DNA from: Anaerolineales bacterium
GTDB lineage: Bacteria > Chloroflexota > Anaerolineae > 4572-78 > J111
Reading direction: 5' to 3'
DNA length: 64,000 nucleotides
Assembly (NCBI GenBank): GCA_015075405.1
Contig: JABTUK010000006.1
Span: 186,001 to 250,000, forward strand
The notes under the pieces are model-generated. The model did no database searches, was not told where the DNA came from, and was given only the letters and a program-made list of their open reading frames with translations. The position numbers were made by a program, and so were the translations under genes. Below, piece by piece: positions 1 through 8,111 of the stretch (positions are counted from its first letter, which is position 1; the number at the start of each line of letters is the position of its first letter).

Positions 1-2
1 AT

Positions 3-590
3 TTGGTGCTGCACAGCGCCACCAAATTTCTGGGCGGCCACGCCGACGCGCTGGGCGGGGTCGTCTGCGGAGCCAGGCAGTGGGTGGAACAGATTTATCA
101 TTTCCGGGAAATCAACGGGGCGACGCTGGAGCCGATGGCCGCCTACTTGTTACTACGCGGCATGAAAACCCTGCACCTGCGGATTCGCCAGCAGAACGAG
201 AGCGCGCTGCAAATCGCTCGCTTCCTGGCCGAACAGCCCCAGGTCAGCCAGGTTTTCTACCCCGGCCTGGAAACTCACACCCACCACGACGTGGCCCGGC
301 GGCAGATGCGCGGCTTTGGCGGGGTGTTGAGTTTTATGCTCACCGGCGGCTTCGACGCGGTGCGGGCGTTTCTGCCCCAGCTGCGCTACGCTCACCGCGC
401 GGCCAACCTCGGCGCAGTAGAAACCATTGCCGGCCCGCCGGCCACCACCAGCCACGTCGAGTGTACGCCGGAGGAACGCGAAGCCATGGGTATCCCCGAG
501 GGGCTAATTCGCTACTCGGTGGGGATTGAGGAGACGGCGGATTTGATGGCGGATTTGCGGCAGGCGTTGGCGGGACTGGACATTCGGTAA
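3..590 (+). CDS. Cys/Met metabolism PLP-dependent enzyme, C-terminal part
   Basis: The coding frame is open at the left edge, so this is the C-terminal half (195 codons visible; family members are near 390-400). The motif SATKFLGGH at the start carries the lysine that forms the Schiff base with pyridoxal phosphate. The conserved C-terminal stretch follows: VFYPGLETH, FGGVLSFML, NLGAVETIAGPPATTSH and a final LIRYSVGIEE. Members are cystathionine gamma-synthase, cystathionine gamma-lyase, O-acetylhomoserine sulfhydrylase or methionine gamma-lyase, all cytosolic enzymes of sulfur amino acid metabolism. The visible part does not separate these activities. The family call is firm, the substrate is open. 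Confidence 0.93.
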   Translation: MVLHSATKFLGGHADALGGVVCGARQWVEQIYHFREINGATLEPMAAYLLLRGMKTLHLRIRQQNESALQIARFLAEQPQVSQVFYPGLETHTHHDVARRQMRGFGGVLSFMLTGGFDAVRAFLPQLRYAHRAANLGAVETIAGPPATTSHVECTPEEREAMGIPEGLIRYSVGIEETADLMADLRQALAGLDIR

Positions 591-616
591 TTCCAAAATT
601 ACCTCCGCCACGCCGT

Positions 617-732
617 CCGCCGAGCGTTGAAACGCCCGGCTACTATAGATGAAAGCCCGCTGAAGCAGGCTGATGAACCGCTTTTAAGCGGTTTTCACCT
701 GGTGTAGCCGGGGGCTTCTAGCCCTCGGCGGG
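617..732. repeat. Imperfect inverted repeat element
   Basis: The left part (ccgccgagcgttgaaacgcc) and right part (ending ccctcggcgg) are approximately complementary and enclose smaller hairpins such as ccgcttttaagcgg. It follows the stop codon at 590 and may act as a transcript end structure. No ORF is present. Confidence 0.5.
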
Positions 733-763
733 CAGCGATGAATTACCGAATACTTTCATTTGA

Positions 764-835
764 GGTAAGGGCGAGGCAACCCGGAGAGCGTTTTGGCTGC
801 TTCGAGACAATCCATCGAGTTGCCTCGCCCTTACC
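764..835. repeat. 17-bp perfect inverted repeat
   Basis: The arm ggtaagggcgaggcaac at 764-780 is exactly complementary to 819-835, with a 38-bp loop. It has the shape of a small non-autonomous palindromic element. No coding signal. Confidence 0.7.
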
Positions 836-885
836 AAACAATAGGGAGCATTTCACTTTGGGGGCGAGTTTGGTTGATGGCGTAG

Positions 886-979
886 GCAGACCCCCACCCC
901 AGCCCTCCCCCGCTGCGGGGGAGGGTGCTTTTCTCCCCCTCTCCGCTACGGAGAGGGGGTTGGGGGTGAGGTCTGCCCC
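886..979. repeat. C-rich/G-rich palindromic repeat
   Basis: Outer arms ggcagaccccca and tgggggtgaggtctgcc flank two inner hairpins (ccctcccccgctgcggggg and ctccccctctccgctacgga). Similar blocks occur at 9038-9070, inside a gene, and near 16550. Together with the two preceding repeats this accounts for most of the 509-bp gap 591-1099. Confidence 0.6.
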
Positions 980-1099
980 AAAACAGAAATACACCCAAAC
1001 GATTGAGGAGCATGCCATTCGCTGGTTTCTGTGATAGAATAGGGGTGGGATAATAAATTGTTGGACGGTAGAAAAACTCCCAGAAAAGGTTCGTAACTT

Positions 1100-1678
1100 A
1101 TGGATCAGGAAACTATAGATATTTACTGGACTGGACCCTATAGTTGGCCGAAGTTTGAGCCTGAAAACAATTTACCCTCTATACCCAAACATCCGGGTAT
1201 CTACTTGCAGACGGTTGAATACCGAGATGGTTATCTGATTCATGCGGCAGGTCTGACGCGCCGACCAGTTCCGGTACGCTTTCGTGAACATACTCGCAAG
1301 TATATGAGCGGAGATTACAATATTTTCGATATTGTTGCTATGCAACAAGGTATCCGAAAGGAAGTTTGGCATGGGTGGGGCTGGACGCCCGAAAAGCGAA
1401 CTGAATTTGAAAAGCAAAGGCCAATAATTCATGCTGCGATCCGCAAGCAACTTGCAGGGTTTAGAATTTTCGTCGCAAATGTAGGAACTCAGCCACGTAT
1501 CCTTGAACGCCTTGAAGCATCCATAATGTGGAATCTTTATAAACAGTCCGCACCTTTTTGCGACATCCCAGATAAGGGAATGATGCTTGCCCCCCGATGG
1601 GACTCAGAAGATCCAATTATCGTTAAGAATAGATATACAGTTAAGCTATATGGTCTTCCACCAAAGCTTGAAATATAA
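1100..1678 (+). CDS. Hypothetical protein with GIY-YIG-like N-terminus
   Basis: A 192-residue soluble protein. Residues about 33-65 read PGIYLQT, a strand, then GYLIHAAGLTRRPVPVRFREH, which resembles the GIY-10/11 aa-YIG core and following Arg of GIY-YIG nucleases (GIY kept, YIG replaced by LIHAAG). A Glu in ILERLEASIMWNLYKQ near residue 140 could be the metal-binding Glu. The codon use is clearly more A+T rich than that of the neighbours, which suggests horizontal acquisition. Isolated gene between repeat-rich gaps. The nuclease assignment is tentative; it could equally be an uncharacterised restriction-associated or defence-island orphan. Confidence 0.7.
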   Translation: MDQETIDIYWTGPYSWPKFEPENNLPSIPKHPGIYLQTVEYRDGYLIHAAGLTRRPVPVRFREHTRKYMSGDYNIFDIVAMQQGIRKEVWHGWGWTPEKRTEFEKQRPIIHAAIRKQLAGFRIFVANVGTQPRILERLEASIMWNLYKQSAPFCDIPDKGMMLAPRWDSEDPIIVKNRYTVKLYGLPPKLEI

Positions 1679-1738
1679 AAAAGCTCCAATTCAATACCGT
1701 AAAAATGGAACTTGGTTCATTTTGAAGGGAGTATAGCC

Positions 1739-2038
1739 ATGGAAACTAGCTGGTTTTTGGGAGCAATCCTGGTAATTGGCCTGATAGCTTTTTTCTTCTC
1801 GCGTTTCGCTGCGAATAGGGGCGGTTCTAAAGAGAATAGCTATCAAGGCGCTGAAATGGGGAGTTCCGGTTTTATGTTTGCAGATGGTGGCAGTGGATAT
1901 AGCAGCCAAGAAGACAGCGATAATGATGAAGTAGATGACAGTGATGGAGATGATGGTTATGATTTTACAGATGATGGAGGATCATATGACGGCGGAGGTG
2001 ACAGCCATGACGGTGGAGGGGATAGTGGTTATGATTAG
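1739..2038 (+). CDS. Small membrane protein with Gly/Asp-rich tail
   Basis: Start chosen at ATG 1739 because gaaggga lies upstream; the longer TTG reading covers no conserved sequence. Product 99 residues. Residues about 4-24 (WFLGAILVIGLIAFFFSRF) form one transmembrane helix, followed by a short basic stretch and a strongly acidic low-complexity tail of Asp, Gly and Ser (GGGDSHDGGGDSGYD at the end). Such tails follow membrane anchors in several uncharacterised bacterial families. No enzyme motif seen. A+T richer than core genes here. Function unknown. Confidence 0.65.
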   Translation: METSWFLGAILVIGLIAFFFSRFAANRGGSKENSYQGAEMGSSGFMFADGGSGYSSQEDSDNDEVDDSDGDDGYDFTDDGGSYDGGGDSHDGGGDSGYD

Positions 2039-2176
2039 AATGACACCCTTATGAGGAGTATTCACAAGTCTGGGACGCACCACCAATAATGAAAATGTCG
2101 CAAGGTCGCAGAGCCGCACAATTTTCGACGGTTGGCGGTTAGCCGTCAGTGGTCTATTTTCAGAGAAGTCTTTTTA

Positions 2177-2368
2177 AATTGGAGAGCGTTCGGAAACTCC
2201 CACAGACATCCTTGCTACCGGCGCTCGTCCGGCGATGAAGTCGCCGGACTATCCAACAGCGCCCGATTAATCGGGCTAAAGCCGGGTTGACCCGGCGCTG
2301 TTCCCTAGCCCTGGCATTCATGCCGGGGCGGGCCAGCCAGACAAAACAGTTTCCGAACGCTTTCAATT
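2177..2368. mobile_element. MITE-like element, family C copy 1
   Basis: Terminal inverted repeats of about 21 bp (arms agcgttcggaaact at 2185-2198 and agtttccgaacgct at 2348-2361, with imperfect extension outward). The interior (cgcccgattaatcgggctaa, hairpins around gccgggttgacccggc and cattcatgccggggcggg) is almost identical to 26441-26624. No transposase, so a non-autonomous element. Fills the gap before the DUF433 gene. Confidence 0.75.
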
Positions 2369-2389
2369 GAAGTAAGCGAGAAACAAACT

Positions 2390-2629
2390 ATGAATACATC
2401 CAAACAATTCATTATTTCTAACCCTAATATCATGCTGGGCAAACCAGTTATTGCTGGTACCCGTATCACCGTTGAACTCATTCTTGAAAAACTTGCCGCT
2501 GGTGAAACTGTTGAGCAACTTCTGGAAGCCCACCCTCGTTTAACCCTCGAAGCCATCCAGGCAGCATTAGCTTTCGCTGCCGAGGCATTGCGAGCGGATG
2601 TGGTCTACCCTTTGGCTGAGGCCGCATGA
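2390..2629 (+). CDS. DUF433 antitoxin-like protein
   Basis: A 79-residue protein matching the DUF433 family throughout: NPNIMLGKPVIAGTRITV, then ILEKLAAGETVEQLLEAHPRL and the C-terminal helix. DUF433 proteins are winged-helix-type putative antitoxins that normally sit directly before a DUF5615 PIN-like toxin gene. The next reading frame starts on the overlapping ATGA (2626-2629), the usual coupled arrangement, but it is internally deleted (next entry). The antitoxin is therefore probably orphaned. Start ATG preceded by a weak Shine-Dalgarno (aagcgag). Confidence 0.88.
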   Translation: MNTSKQFIISNPNIMLGKPVIAGTRITVELILEKLAAGETVEQLLEAHPRLTLEAIQAALAFAAEALRADVVYPLAEAA

Positions 2630-2757
2630 ACTTGCTGGCCGATGAAAGTGTAGATCGCCCCATTGTCGAGCGGTTGCGGCAAGAAGGTCATAAACTCTCG
2701 CAAGTTTTTGCTGTGGTCACTCCCGGAACAATTCGTATCCGCCGCAGCAAAAGTTGA
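2626..2757 (+). pseudogene. Internally deleted DUF5615 PIN-like toxin
   Basis: Reading from the ATG that overlaps the antitoxin stop gives 43 residues: MNLLADESVDRPIVERLRQE, then GHKLSQ, then FAVVTPGTIRIRRSKS. The first part is the start of a DUF5615 toxin, with the conserved D of LLADES. The last part looks like the family's C-terminal ending (V.SPGRIRIR). The central PIN core of about 70 residues, with the remaining catalytic acidic residues, is missing. The junction is in frame. Seen directly: short ORF with both ends of the family. Inferred: a toxin inactivated by internal deletion. Confidence 0.7.
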
Positions 2758-2787
2758 ATAATAAAAATATTAAGAAAGGAACCTTCT

Positions 2788-3645
2788 ATGATTACCCAAC
2801 AACCTTTTGGCCGAACCGGCCACATGAGTACGCGGATTATCTTTGGCGGGGCGGCCTTGTGGGTCGCTACCCAGGATGAAGCTGACCGGGTGCTGGATTT
2901 AATCCTGGAATACGGCATCAACCATATTGATACCGCCCCCAGCTACGGCGACTCGGAGCTGCGGATTGGGCCGTGGCTGGACCAGCATCGAAAGCAGTTC
3001 TTCCTGGCGACAAAAACACTAGAGCGCGGCTATCAGGGCGCGCGCGATGAGATCCAGCGCTCGCTGGAGCGGCTGCATACCGACCAGATTGACCTGCTGC
3101 AACTGCATTACCTGGTCAAGCCGGAGGAGTGGGAGGTGGCCATGGGGCCGGGCGGGGCGCTCGAAGCGGCCATCGAGGCCCGCGAGCAGGGCTTGATCCG
3201 CTTTATCGGCGTCACCGGGCACGATGTGCCGATAGCCCGCATGCACATGCGCAGCCTGGAACGCTTCGACTTCGACTCGGTACTGCTGCCCTACAGCTAC
3301 ACCCTGATGCAAAATCCTGAGTATGCCGCCGATTTTGAAGCCCTGCTGGCTGTTTGCCAGGAGCGAAATGTAGCCGTCCAAACCATTAAAGGCGTCACCC
3401 GCCGGCCCTGGGGCGACCAGCCCAAAACCCATCAAACCTGGTACCAACCGTTGACCGATCAGACCGCCATTGATCACGCCGTCCATTGGATTTTAAGCCG
3501 CCCCGGTATCTTTCTGAACACCGCCGGGGATATGACCGTTCTGCCCAAGATTTTAGATGCCGCCGCCCGCTTCCAGGCCGCTCCGACCGAAGCGGTGATG
3601 CAGGCAGACCTGGCAAACCAGGAGATGTCCCCGTTGTTTGTTTAA
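2788..3645 (+). CDS. Aldo/keto reductase
   Basis: A 285-residue TIM-barrel NAD(P)H oxidoreductase of the aldo/keto reductase superfamily. The catalytic tetrad is visible: Asp and Tyr in HIDTAPSYGDSE (about residues 50-60), Lys in FLATKT (about 75), His in LLQLHY (about 110). RFIGVTGH and the later TIKGV region fit the barrel strands. The family reduces small aldehydes or ketones in the cytosol. Substrate not predictable. The start has aagaaaggaacc upstream. Single gene, followed by a MITE-like repeat. Confidence 0.93.
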   Translation: MITQQPFGRTGHMSTRIIFGGAALWVATQDEADRVLDLILEYGINHIDTAPSYGDSELRIGPWLDQHRKQFFLATKTLERGYQGARDEIQRSLERLHTDQIDLLQLHYLVKPEEWEVAMGPGGALEAAIEAREQGLIRFIGVTGHDVPIARMHMRSLERFDFDSVLLPYSYTLMQNPEYAADFEALLAVCQERNVAVQTIKGVTRRPWGDQPKTHQTWYQPLTDQTAIDHAVHWILSRPGIFLNTAGDMTVLPKILDAAARFQAAPTEAVMQADLANQEMSPLFV

Positions 3646-3657
3646 GTTGGGTGGGAA

Positions 3658-3790
3658 GGTAACTGCTCAGACATGTCATTTCGACCGGAGGGAGAAATCC
3701 CCAACTCCGTACATTTAACTGTTGCGCCCTGGGGATTTCTCGCTCCTTTGTCGCTCGAAACCTGTCCTGAGCTTGTCGAAGGATGACATA
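3658..3790. mobile_element. MITE-like element, family A copy 1
   Basis: Begins ggtaactgctcagacatgtc and contains atttcgaccggagggagaaa, then an inverted ggggatttctcg and a final gatgacat. The same terminal sequence is found at 36154, 48438 and 52362. No ORF. It overlaps the spurious upstream extension of the next gene. Confidence 0.7.
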
Positions 3791-3850
3791 AGCCTGACCT
3801 TCCAACCCTCCAACGCTTTCTTTCAAGGTTGTAATTCTTGCGAGTTTTCA

Positions 3851-6610
3851 ATGGTTGACCCCGCCCTGCCGCTGGAGTTAAGCTATCCTCCCCTCCTGGC
3901 GACCAAGCTGTACCCGCCCCGGCGGCGAGCCAATTGGGTTTCGCGGCCCCGGCTGGTGGCCCGGCTCAACCAGGATTTTAACCAGCGCAAACTGACCCTC
4001 ATCACCGCCCCCACCGGCTTTGGCAAAACCACCCTGGTGAGCGAGTGGCTCACTGAAAAGGATGAAGGCGGAAGGCAGAAGGATGAAACAGGGGAAGTTA
4101 CCACCTTTCATCCTTCATCCTTCTTCCCTCATCCTTTCAAAACTGCCTGGCTCTCTCTGGACAAAGAGGATAACGACCCAGCCCGGTTTTTGAGCTATTT
4201 GGTTGCCGCAATGCAAACGGTCTACCCTGCTCTGGGGCAGAGCAGTTTTACTGCTCCCTCTCTCCCCCTGGAAACTGCTCTGACTACCCTGGTCAATGAA
4301 ATCGCCGCCCTGCCGGAAACCGTCGTCCTGGTTTTGGACGATTATCACTTGATTGAAGCGGAGACCATTCATCGCGGCCTGATATTTCTGCTCGACCATC
4401 TGCCGGCCCAGCTTCACCTGGTTATCCTCAGCCGCACTACTCCCCCTTTGCCGCTGGGCCATCTGCGGGCCAGGGGACAACTGTTGGAACTCCAGGCCGC
4501 CGACCTGCGTTTCACCTCCGCCGAAGCCGCCGAATTTCTCAACCGGGTGATGGGCTTAAGCCTGGCCGCTGCGGATATCGAAACCCTCGAAGCCCGCACC
4601 GAAGGCTGGATTGCCGGGTTGCAATTGGCCGCCCTCTCCCTGCAGGGCCTGGCCCCGCCGGATATTTCCGGTTTTCTGGCCGGCTTTAGCGGCAGCCATC
4701 GCTACATTGCCGACTACCTGGTAGAAGAAGTCTTGCAGCGCCAACCCGAAGTTATTCAAGACTTTTTGCTGCAAACCTCCATCCTCGACCGCCTGTGCGG
4801 GCCGTTGTGCGACGCGGTGTTGGGAAAGGCGGAAGGCGGAAGGATGAAGGATGAAAATTTCCGCCTTCATCCTTCATCCTTCCGCCTTGAGCAGCTGGAA
4901 CAGGCCAACCTCTTCATCACGCCCCTTGACGACGAGCGCCGCTGGTATCGCTATCACCATCTTTTTGGCGATTTGCTGCGGAATCTGTTGCAAAAGAAGA
5001 TCGGCCCGCCGGGGGTCGCGGCGCTGCATCGCCGGGCGGCGGAGTGGTTTGAAGCACACGGCCTGCCCGCCGAAGCCGTTAGCCACGCCCTGGCCGCCGC
5101 CGACGCCCCACGAGCGGCTCGCCTGGTGGAGCAGCACGCTCGCAGCCTGTTGAGCCGGAGTGAGATGACCACCTTGCTCAGTTGGCTGCAAGCCCTACCG
5201 GCCGAATTGATTCGCTCGCAGGCCCAACTATCGCTCTTTCAAGCCTGGGCTTCGGCCTTGACTGGTCAATTGGATGTGGTCGAGACATACCTGCAAGGCG
5301 CCGAGGGTCAGCCCGGCGAAACCGCCGCCATTCGCGGCAGCGTGGCCTATTTCCGGCGCGATATGCCCCAGGCCATTGCTCTGTACCGCCAGGCGTTTGA
5401 CCTGCTACCCGCCGACAACTCCTTTTTGCGGGGAGCGGTGGCGCTGAGTTTGGGCGTGGCCTACAGTTGGACCGGCCAGGTAGCCCAGGCCGGCGAAGCT
5501 TTGACCCAGGCGCGGACCATCAGCCAGGCCAGCGGCAATTGGCACGTGGCCCTGACGGCCTCGTGGAATCTGGCCCAACTCGAAATAGAGCAAGGCCATT
5601 TGCGCCAGGCCGCCGACTTATGCCGGCAGGCGCTGGAATTACCGGCTTCGAGCCTGCCCGCTGCCGGGGGAGCTTACGTTTGCCTGGGCAGTCTGCTGTA
5701 TGAGTGGAATGACCTTGAGGCGGCTGTGGCTCAGGTCGAGCAGGGTATAAAATTGGGCGAGCAAGGCGCTGACCTGGCGATTGTGGCCCTGGGCTACTTG
5801 ACCCTGGCCCGGATCAGACTGGCCCAGGCCGACTCTTCCGGCGCGCTTGAGGCAGCGCAACAAGCTGAACAATTGGCCCAGCGCTATAACAGCCGCTACT
5901 GGACGGCTCAGGCGACCGCCTATCAAGCTAGGGTGTGGCTGGCGGAGGGTCAGCTAGAAGCGGCGCAGCGTTGGGCGCAGAGTTCAGCCCTATCGCCCCA
6001 AAATCCGGTGAGTTATCTGGCCGAGATCGAGTATTTGACCCTGGCCCGGCTGCTGCTGGCGCAAAAAAAAGAGACCGAAGCAATAGAGTTACTGGGGCGA
6101 ATCCGCCAGGCGGCTGAAGCCGGCGGCCGTACCGGGCGAGTTATAGAAACTTTGATCTTGCTGTCGCTGGCTTATCAGGCTTCCGCTGATACAGAGCAAG
6201 CGGTCACCTCCCTGGATCAAGCCCTGGCTCTGGCCGAACCCGAAGGCTACCTCCGCACCTTTCTGGATGAAGGCCCAACCATAGTGAAGCTATTAGAAAG
6301 GATGAAGGCGGAAGGCGGAAGACAGAAAAACTACTTGGATGAGTTACTTCGGGCGGCTAAGAAATTTGCAGAAAAGCCCTTTCATCCTTCATCCCTCATC
6401 CTTCATCCTTCCTTAGTTGAGCCTTTGAGCGAGCGCGAATTGGAGCTACTGGGGCTCATCACCGCCGGATTGTCAAACAGCGAGATTGCCGAAAAGCTGG
6501 TGGTCACGGTGGGGACAGTCAAGTGGCATCTCAACAACATCTACGGCAAACTCGGCGTACGCAGCCGGACCCAGGCCGTAGCCAGGGCTAGAGAGTTAGG
6601 ATTGTTATGA
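3851..6610 (+). CDS. MalT/LuxR-type ATP-dependent transcriptional regulator
   Basis: Start set at ATG 3851 (MVDPALPLELSYPPLLATKL), because the 43 codons before it lie in the family A repeat. Product 919 residues. N-terminal NTPase with Walker A TAPTGFGKTT near residue 55 and Walker B-like VVLVLDDYH; a central run of TPR-like helices; a C-terminal LuxR helix-turn-helix (LSERELELLGLITAGLSNSE to the end). MalT-type proteins bind an inducer and ATP, oligomerise and activate promoters. Three stretches (4054-4139, 4826-4888, 6298-6412) are unlike the family and consist of GGAAGGATGAAG-type repeats read in frame (EGGRQKD, FHPSSF, RLHPSSF). The target operon is unknown. Confidence 0.88.
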   Translation: MVDPALPLELSYPPLLATKLYPPRRRANWVSRPRLVARLNQDFNQRKLTLITAPTGFGKTTLVSEWLTEKDEGGRQKDETGEVTTFHPSSFFPHPFKTAWLSLDKEDNDPARFLSYLVAAMQTVYPALGQSSFTAPSLPLETALTTLVNEIAALPETVVLVLDDYHLIEAETIHRGLIFLLDHLPAQLHLVILSRTTPPLPLGHLRARGQLLELQAADLRFTSAEAAEFLNRVMGLSLAAADIETLEARTEGWIAGLQLAALSLQGLAPPDISGFLAGFSGSHRYIADYLVEEVLQRQPEVIQDFLLQTSILDRLCGPLCDAVLGKAEGGRMKDENFRLHPSSFRLEQLEQANLFITPLDDERRWYRYHHLFGDLLRNLLQKKIGPPGVAALHRRAAEWFEAHGLPAEAVSHALAAADAPRAARLVEQHARSLLSRSEMTTLLSWLQALPAELIRSQAQLSLFQAWASALTGQLDVVETYLQGAEGQPGETAAIRGSVAYFRRDMPQAIALYRQAFDLLPADNSFLRGAVALSLGVAYSWTGQVAQAGEALTQARTISQASGNWHVALTASWNLAQLEIEQGHLRQAADLCRQALELPASSLPAAGGAYVCLGSLLYEWNDLEAAVAQVEQGIKLGEQGADLAIVALGYLTLARIRLAQADSSGALEAAQQAEQLAQRYNSRYWTAQATAYQARVWLAEGQLEAAQRWAQSSALSPQNPVSYLAEIEYLTLARLLLAQKKETEAIELLGRIRQAAEAGGRTGRVIETLILLSLAYQASADTEQAVTSLDQALALAEPEGYLRTFLDEGPTIVKLLERMKAEGGRQKNYLDELLRAAKKFAEKPFHPSSLILHPSLVEPLSERELELLGLITAGLSNSEIAEKLVVTVGTVKWHLNNIYGKLGVRSRTQAVARARELGLL
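4054..4139. repeat. In-frame heptamer inverted repeat in LuxR gene (1)
   Basis: Units gatgaag/gcggaag on the left and their inverse (tttcatccttcatccttc) on the right. Translated as EKDEGGRQKDETGE...FHPSSFFPHPF between the Walker A segment and the conserved AWLSLDKEDND. Confidence 0.75.
4826..4888. repeat. In-frame heptamer inverted repeat in LuxR gene (2)
   Basis: Arms 4833-4855 and 4866-4888 are perfect 23-bp inverted copies built from aaggcgg/aaggatg units. Read as GKAEGGRMKDENFRLHPSSF inside the ATPase domain, just before LEQLEQANLF. Confidence 0.85.
6298..6412. repeat. In-frame heptamer inverted repeat in LuxR gene (3)
   Basis: Left arm gatgaaggcggaaggcggaa, right arm ttcatccttcatccctcatc. 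Lies in the linker between the TPR region and the HTH domain; about 20 ordinary codons (YLDELLRAAKKFAEK) sit between the arms. Confidence 0.7.
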
Positions 6611-6639
6611 ACGTTCAACGTTCAAACGTTTAACGTTCC
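6609..6639. repeat. AACGTTC heptamer repeat at convergent gene ends
   Basis: Units aacgttc, aacgttc, aaacgtt, taacgtt in a near-palindrome. The stop codon of the convergent minus gene (6630-6632) lies inside it and the stop of the LuxR gene directly abuts it. Confidence 0.6.
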
Positions 6640-8045
6640 ACCGGCAGCCCCGCTGCATCCCAAGCTTTAATGCCCCCTAGCAGGTTGATCACTCTAGGCA
6701 CCCCCTGCGCTTGCAGGATACTGGCCGCAATGGCTGAACGCGCCCCGGAGCGGCACTGGACCACAACCGGCTGATCGGCAGGAATTTCGGCCAGCCGTTC
6801 CGGCAGGTAGCCCAGCATGATATGTTTTGCGCCGGGGATGTGGCCGCTTTGCCATTCATCGGCCTGGCGCACATCTACAACGGTGGCGTGTCCGGCGGCT
6901 ACCTGCCCGGCAATTTGGTCCGGGGTTGCTACTTCGTAATGCTGGAGCGGGTCGCCGGCCTTCCGCCAGGCGTCGAAAACCGACAGGTCAAAGTAGCCGC
7001 CGATATTGTCCAGGCCAATGTAGCGCAGATCACGCACTATCTGAGGCACGGCAGATGGGTCGGTGATGAGGTAAAAAGGCTGGTCATAACTGAGCAGCCA
7101 GCCGGCCCAATTGGTGAACGAATTGTCATAAGGAATGTTGATGGTCCCAGGCAGGTGGCCGGTGGCAAAGGCGGCGACGGGGCGCGTGTCTACCACAGGC
7201 GCGCCCTCGGCCAGCAGGGCATCCAGCCGGTTGAAGGGTAGATGCTCCGGCTGGGGCAGACCGGCCAGGACGGGCGGGCCGATTTTGTTGAGGCGTTTCA
7301 TCTGGGCAAAGTATTTGGGCGGCTCCGGCTGGCCTTCGAGCAGCGCCCTGACAAACGTAGCTTCATCGGCGTGGGACAGGGCCACGTTGAACATCTTTTC
7401 GTAACCAACGGTGCTGGATGGCACAGCGCCCAGAGCCTTGCCGCAGGCGCTGCCGGCCCCGTGCGCGGGCCAGAGTTGCAAATAATCGGGCAGGGTTTTG
7501 AAGCGCTGCAGCGAGTTGAACATCTGCCGCGCCCCCGCCTCGGCGGCGCCGGCTACTCCCGCCGCCTTTTCCAACAGATCCGGGCGGCCCACATCGCCCA
7601 CAAAGACAAAATCGCCGGTGAAGATGCCCATGGGCTGGTTGGCCCCGGCGGTATCGGTGATGAGAAAAGAGAGATGCTCCGGGGTGTGACCGGGGGTGTG
7701 CTTGACCTCAAAGCGAATATTGCCGACGTTAAAAGTGTCGCCGTCTTTGAGTAGGGTGTGGGGGTAGCTGTGAACATACTCATATTTCCAGTGGGCGTCC
7801 CCTTCGTCCGACAGATACAGCCGCACCTTCGCCCGCTCGGCCAGCTCGCGCGCCCCGGAGACAAAATCGGCGTGGATGTGGGTTTCGGTGGCCGCGGCCA
7901 GCCACAAGCCCTCAGCTTTGGCGGTTGATAGGTAAGGCTCGACGTCACGGCCAGGGTCAATCACAATCGCTTCGCCGGTGACCTGGCAGCCAACCAGGTA
8001 AGAGGCATGGGCCAGTTTTGAGTCATAGAAGTAACGTAGCAGCAT
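6630..8045 (-). CDS. MBL-fold persulfide dioxygenase-like protein with two rhodanese domains
   Basis: A 471-residue cytosolic protein. Residues 1-250 are a metallo-beta-lactamase fold of the ETHE1/CstB type: TETHIHADFVSGA (His56, His58, Asp60), HTPGHTPEHLSF and TGDFVFVGDVGRPDL. Phe61 replaces the last His of the ETHE1 motif, but that His is not an iron ligand in ETHE1. Two rhodanese domains follow. The first lacks an active-site Cys; the second has VVVQCRSGARSA with a catalytic Cys. ETHE1 enzymes oxidise glutathione persulfide to sulfite with O2, and CstB couples this to sulfur transfer. Last gene of a minus-strand series containing a molybdoenzyme, so sulfite production for that enzyme is plausible. 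The start has aaggagaaaacc upstream. Function by family, substrate inferred. Confidence 0.88.
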   Translation of the reverse strand: MLLRYFYDSKLAHASYLVGCQVTGEAIVIDPGRDVEPYLSTAKAEGLWLAAATETHIHADFVSGARELAERAKVRLYLSDEGDAHWKYEYVHSYPHTLLKDGDTFNVGNIRFEVKHTPGHTPEHLSFLITDTAGANQPMGIFTGDFVFVGDVGRPDLLEKAAGVAGAAEAGARQMFNSLQRFKTLPDYLQLWPAHGAGSACGKALGAVPSSTVGYEKMFNVALSHADEATFVRALLEGQPEPPKYFAQMKRLNKIGPPVLAGLPQPEHLPFNRLDALLAEGAPVVDTRPVAAFATGHLPGTINIPYDNSFTNWAGWLLSYDQPFYLITDPSAVPQIVRDLRYIGLDNIGGYFDLSVFDAWRKAGDPLQHYEVATPDQIAGQVAAGHATVVDVRQADEWQSGHIPGAKHIMLGYLPERLAEIPADQPVVVQCRSGARSAIAASILQAQGVPRVINLLGGIKAWDAAGLPVER

Positions 8046-8111
8046 GGTTTTCTCCTTGTCTTCAACCTACTCATCGGTTTCAGCAGCCTGACTCAGCGCA
8101 AAAAAACCTCT

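Noticed and set aside
3722..3850. N-terminal extension of the LuxR gene
   Set aside because: Encoded by the MITE-like repeat (SKPVLSLSKDD); the conserved start is at 3851.
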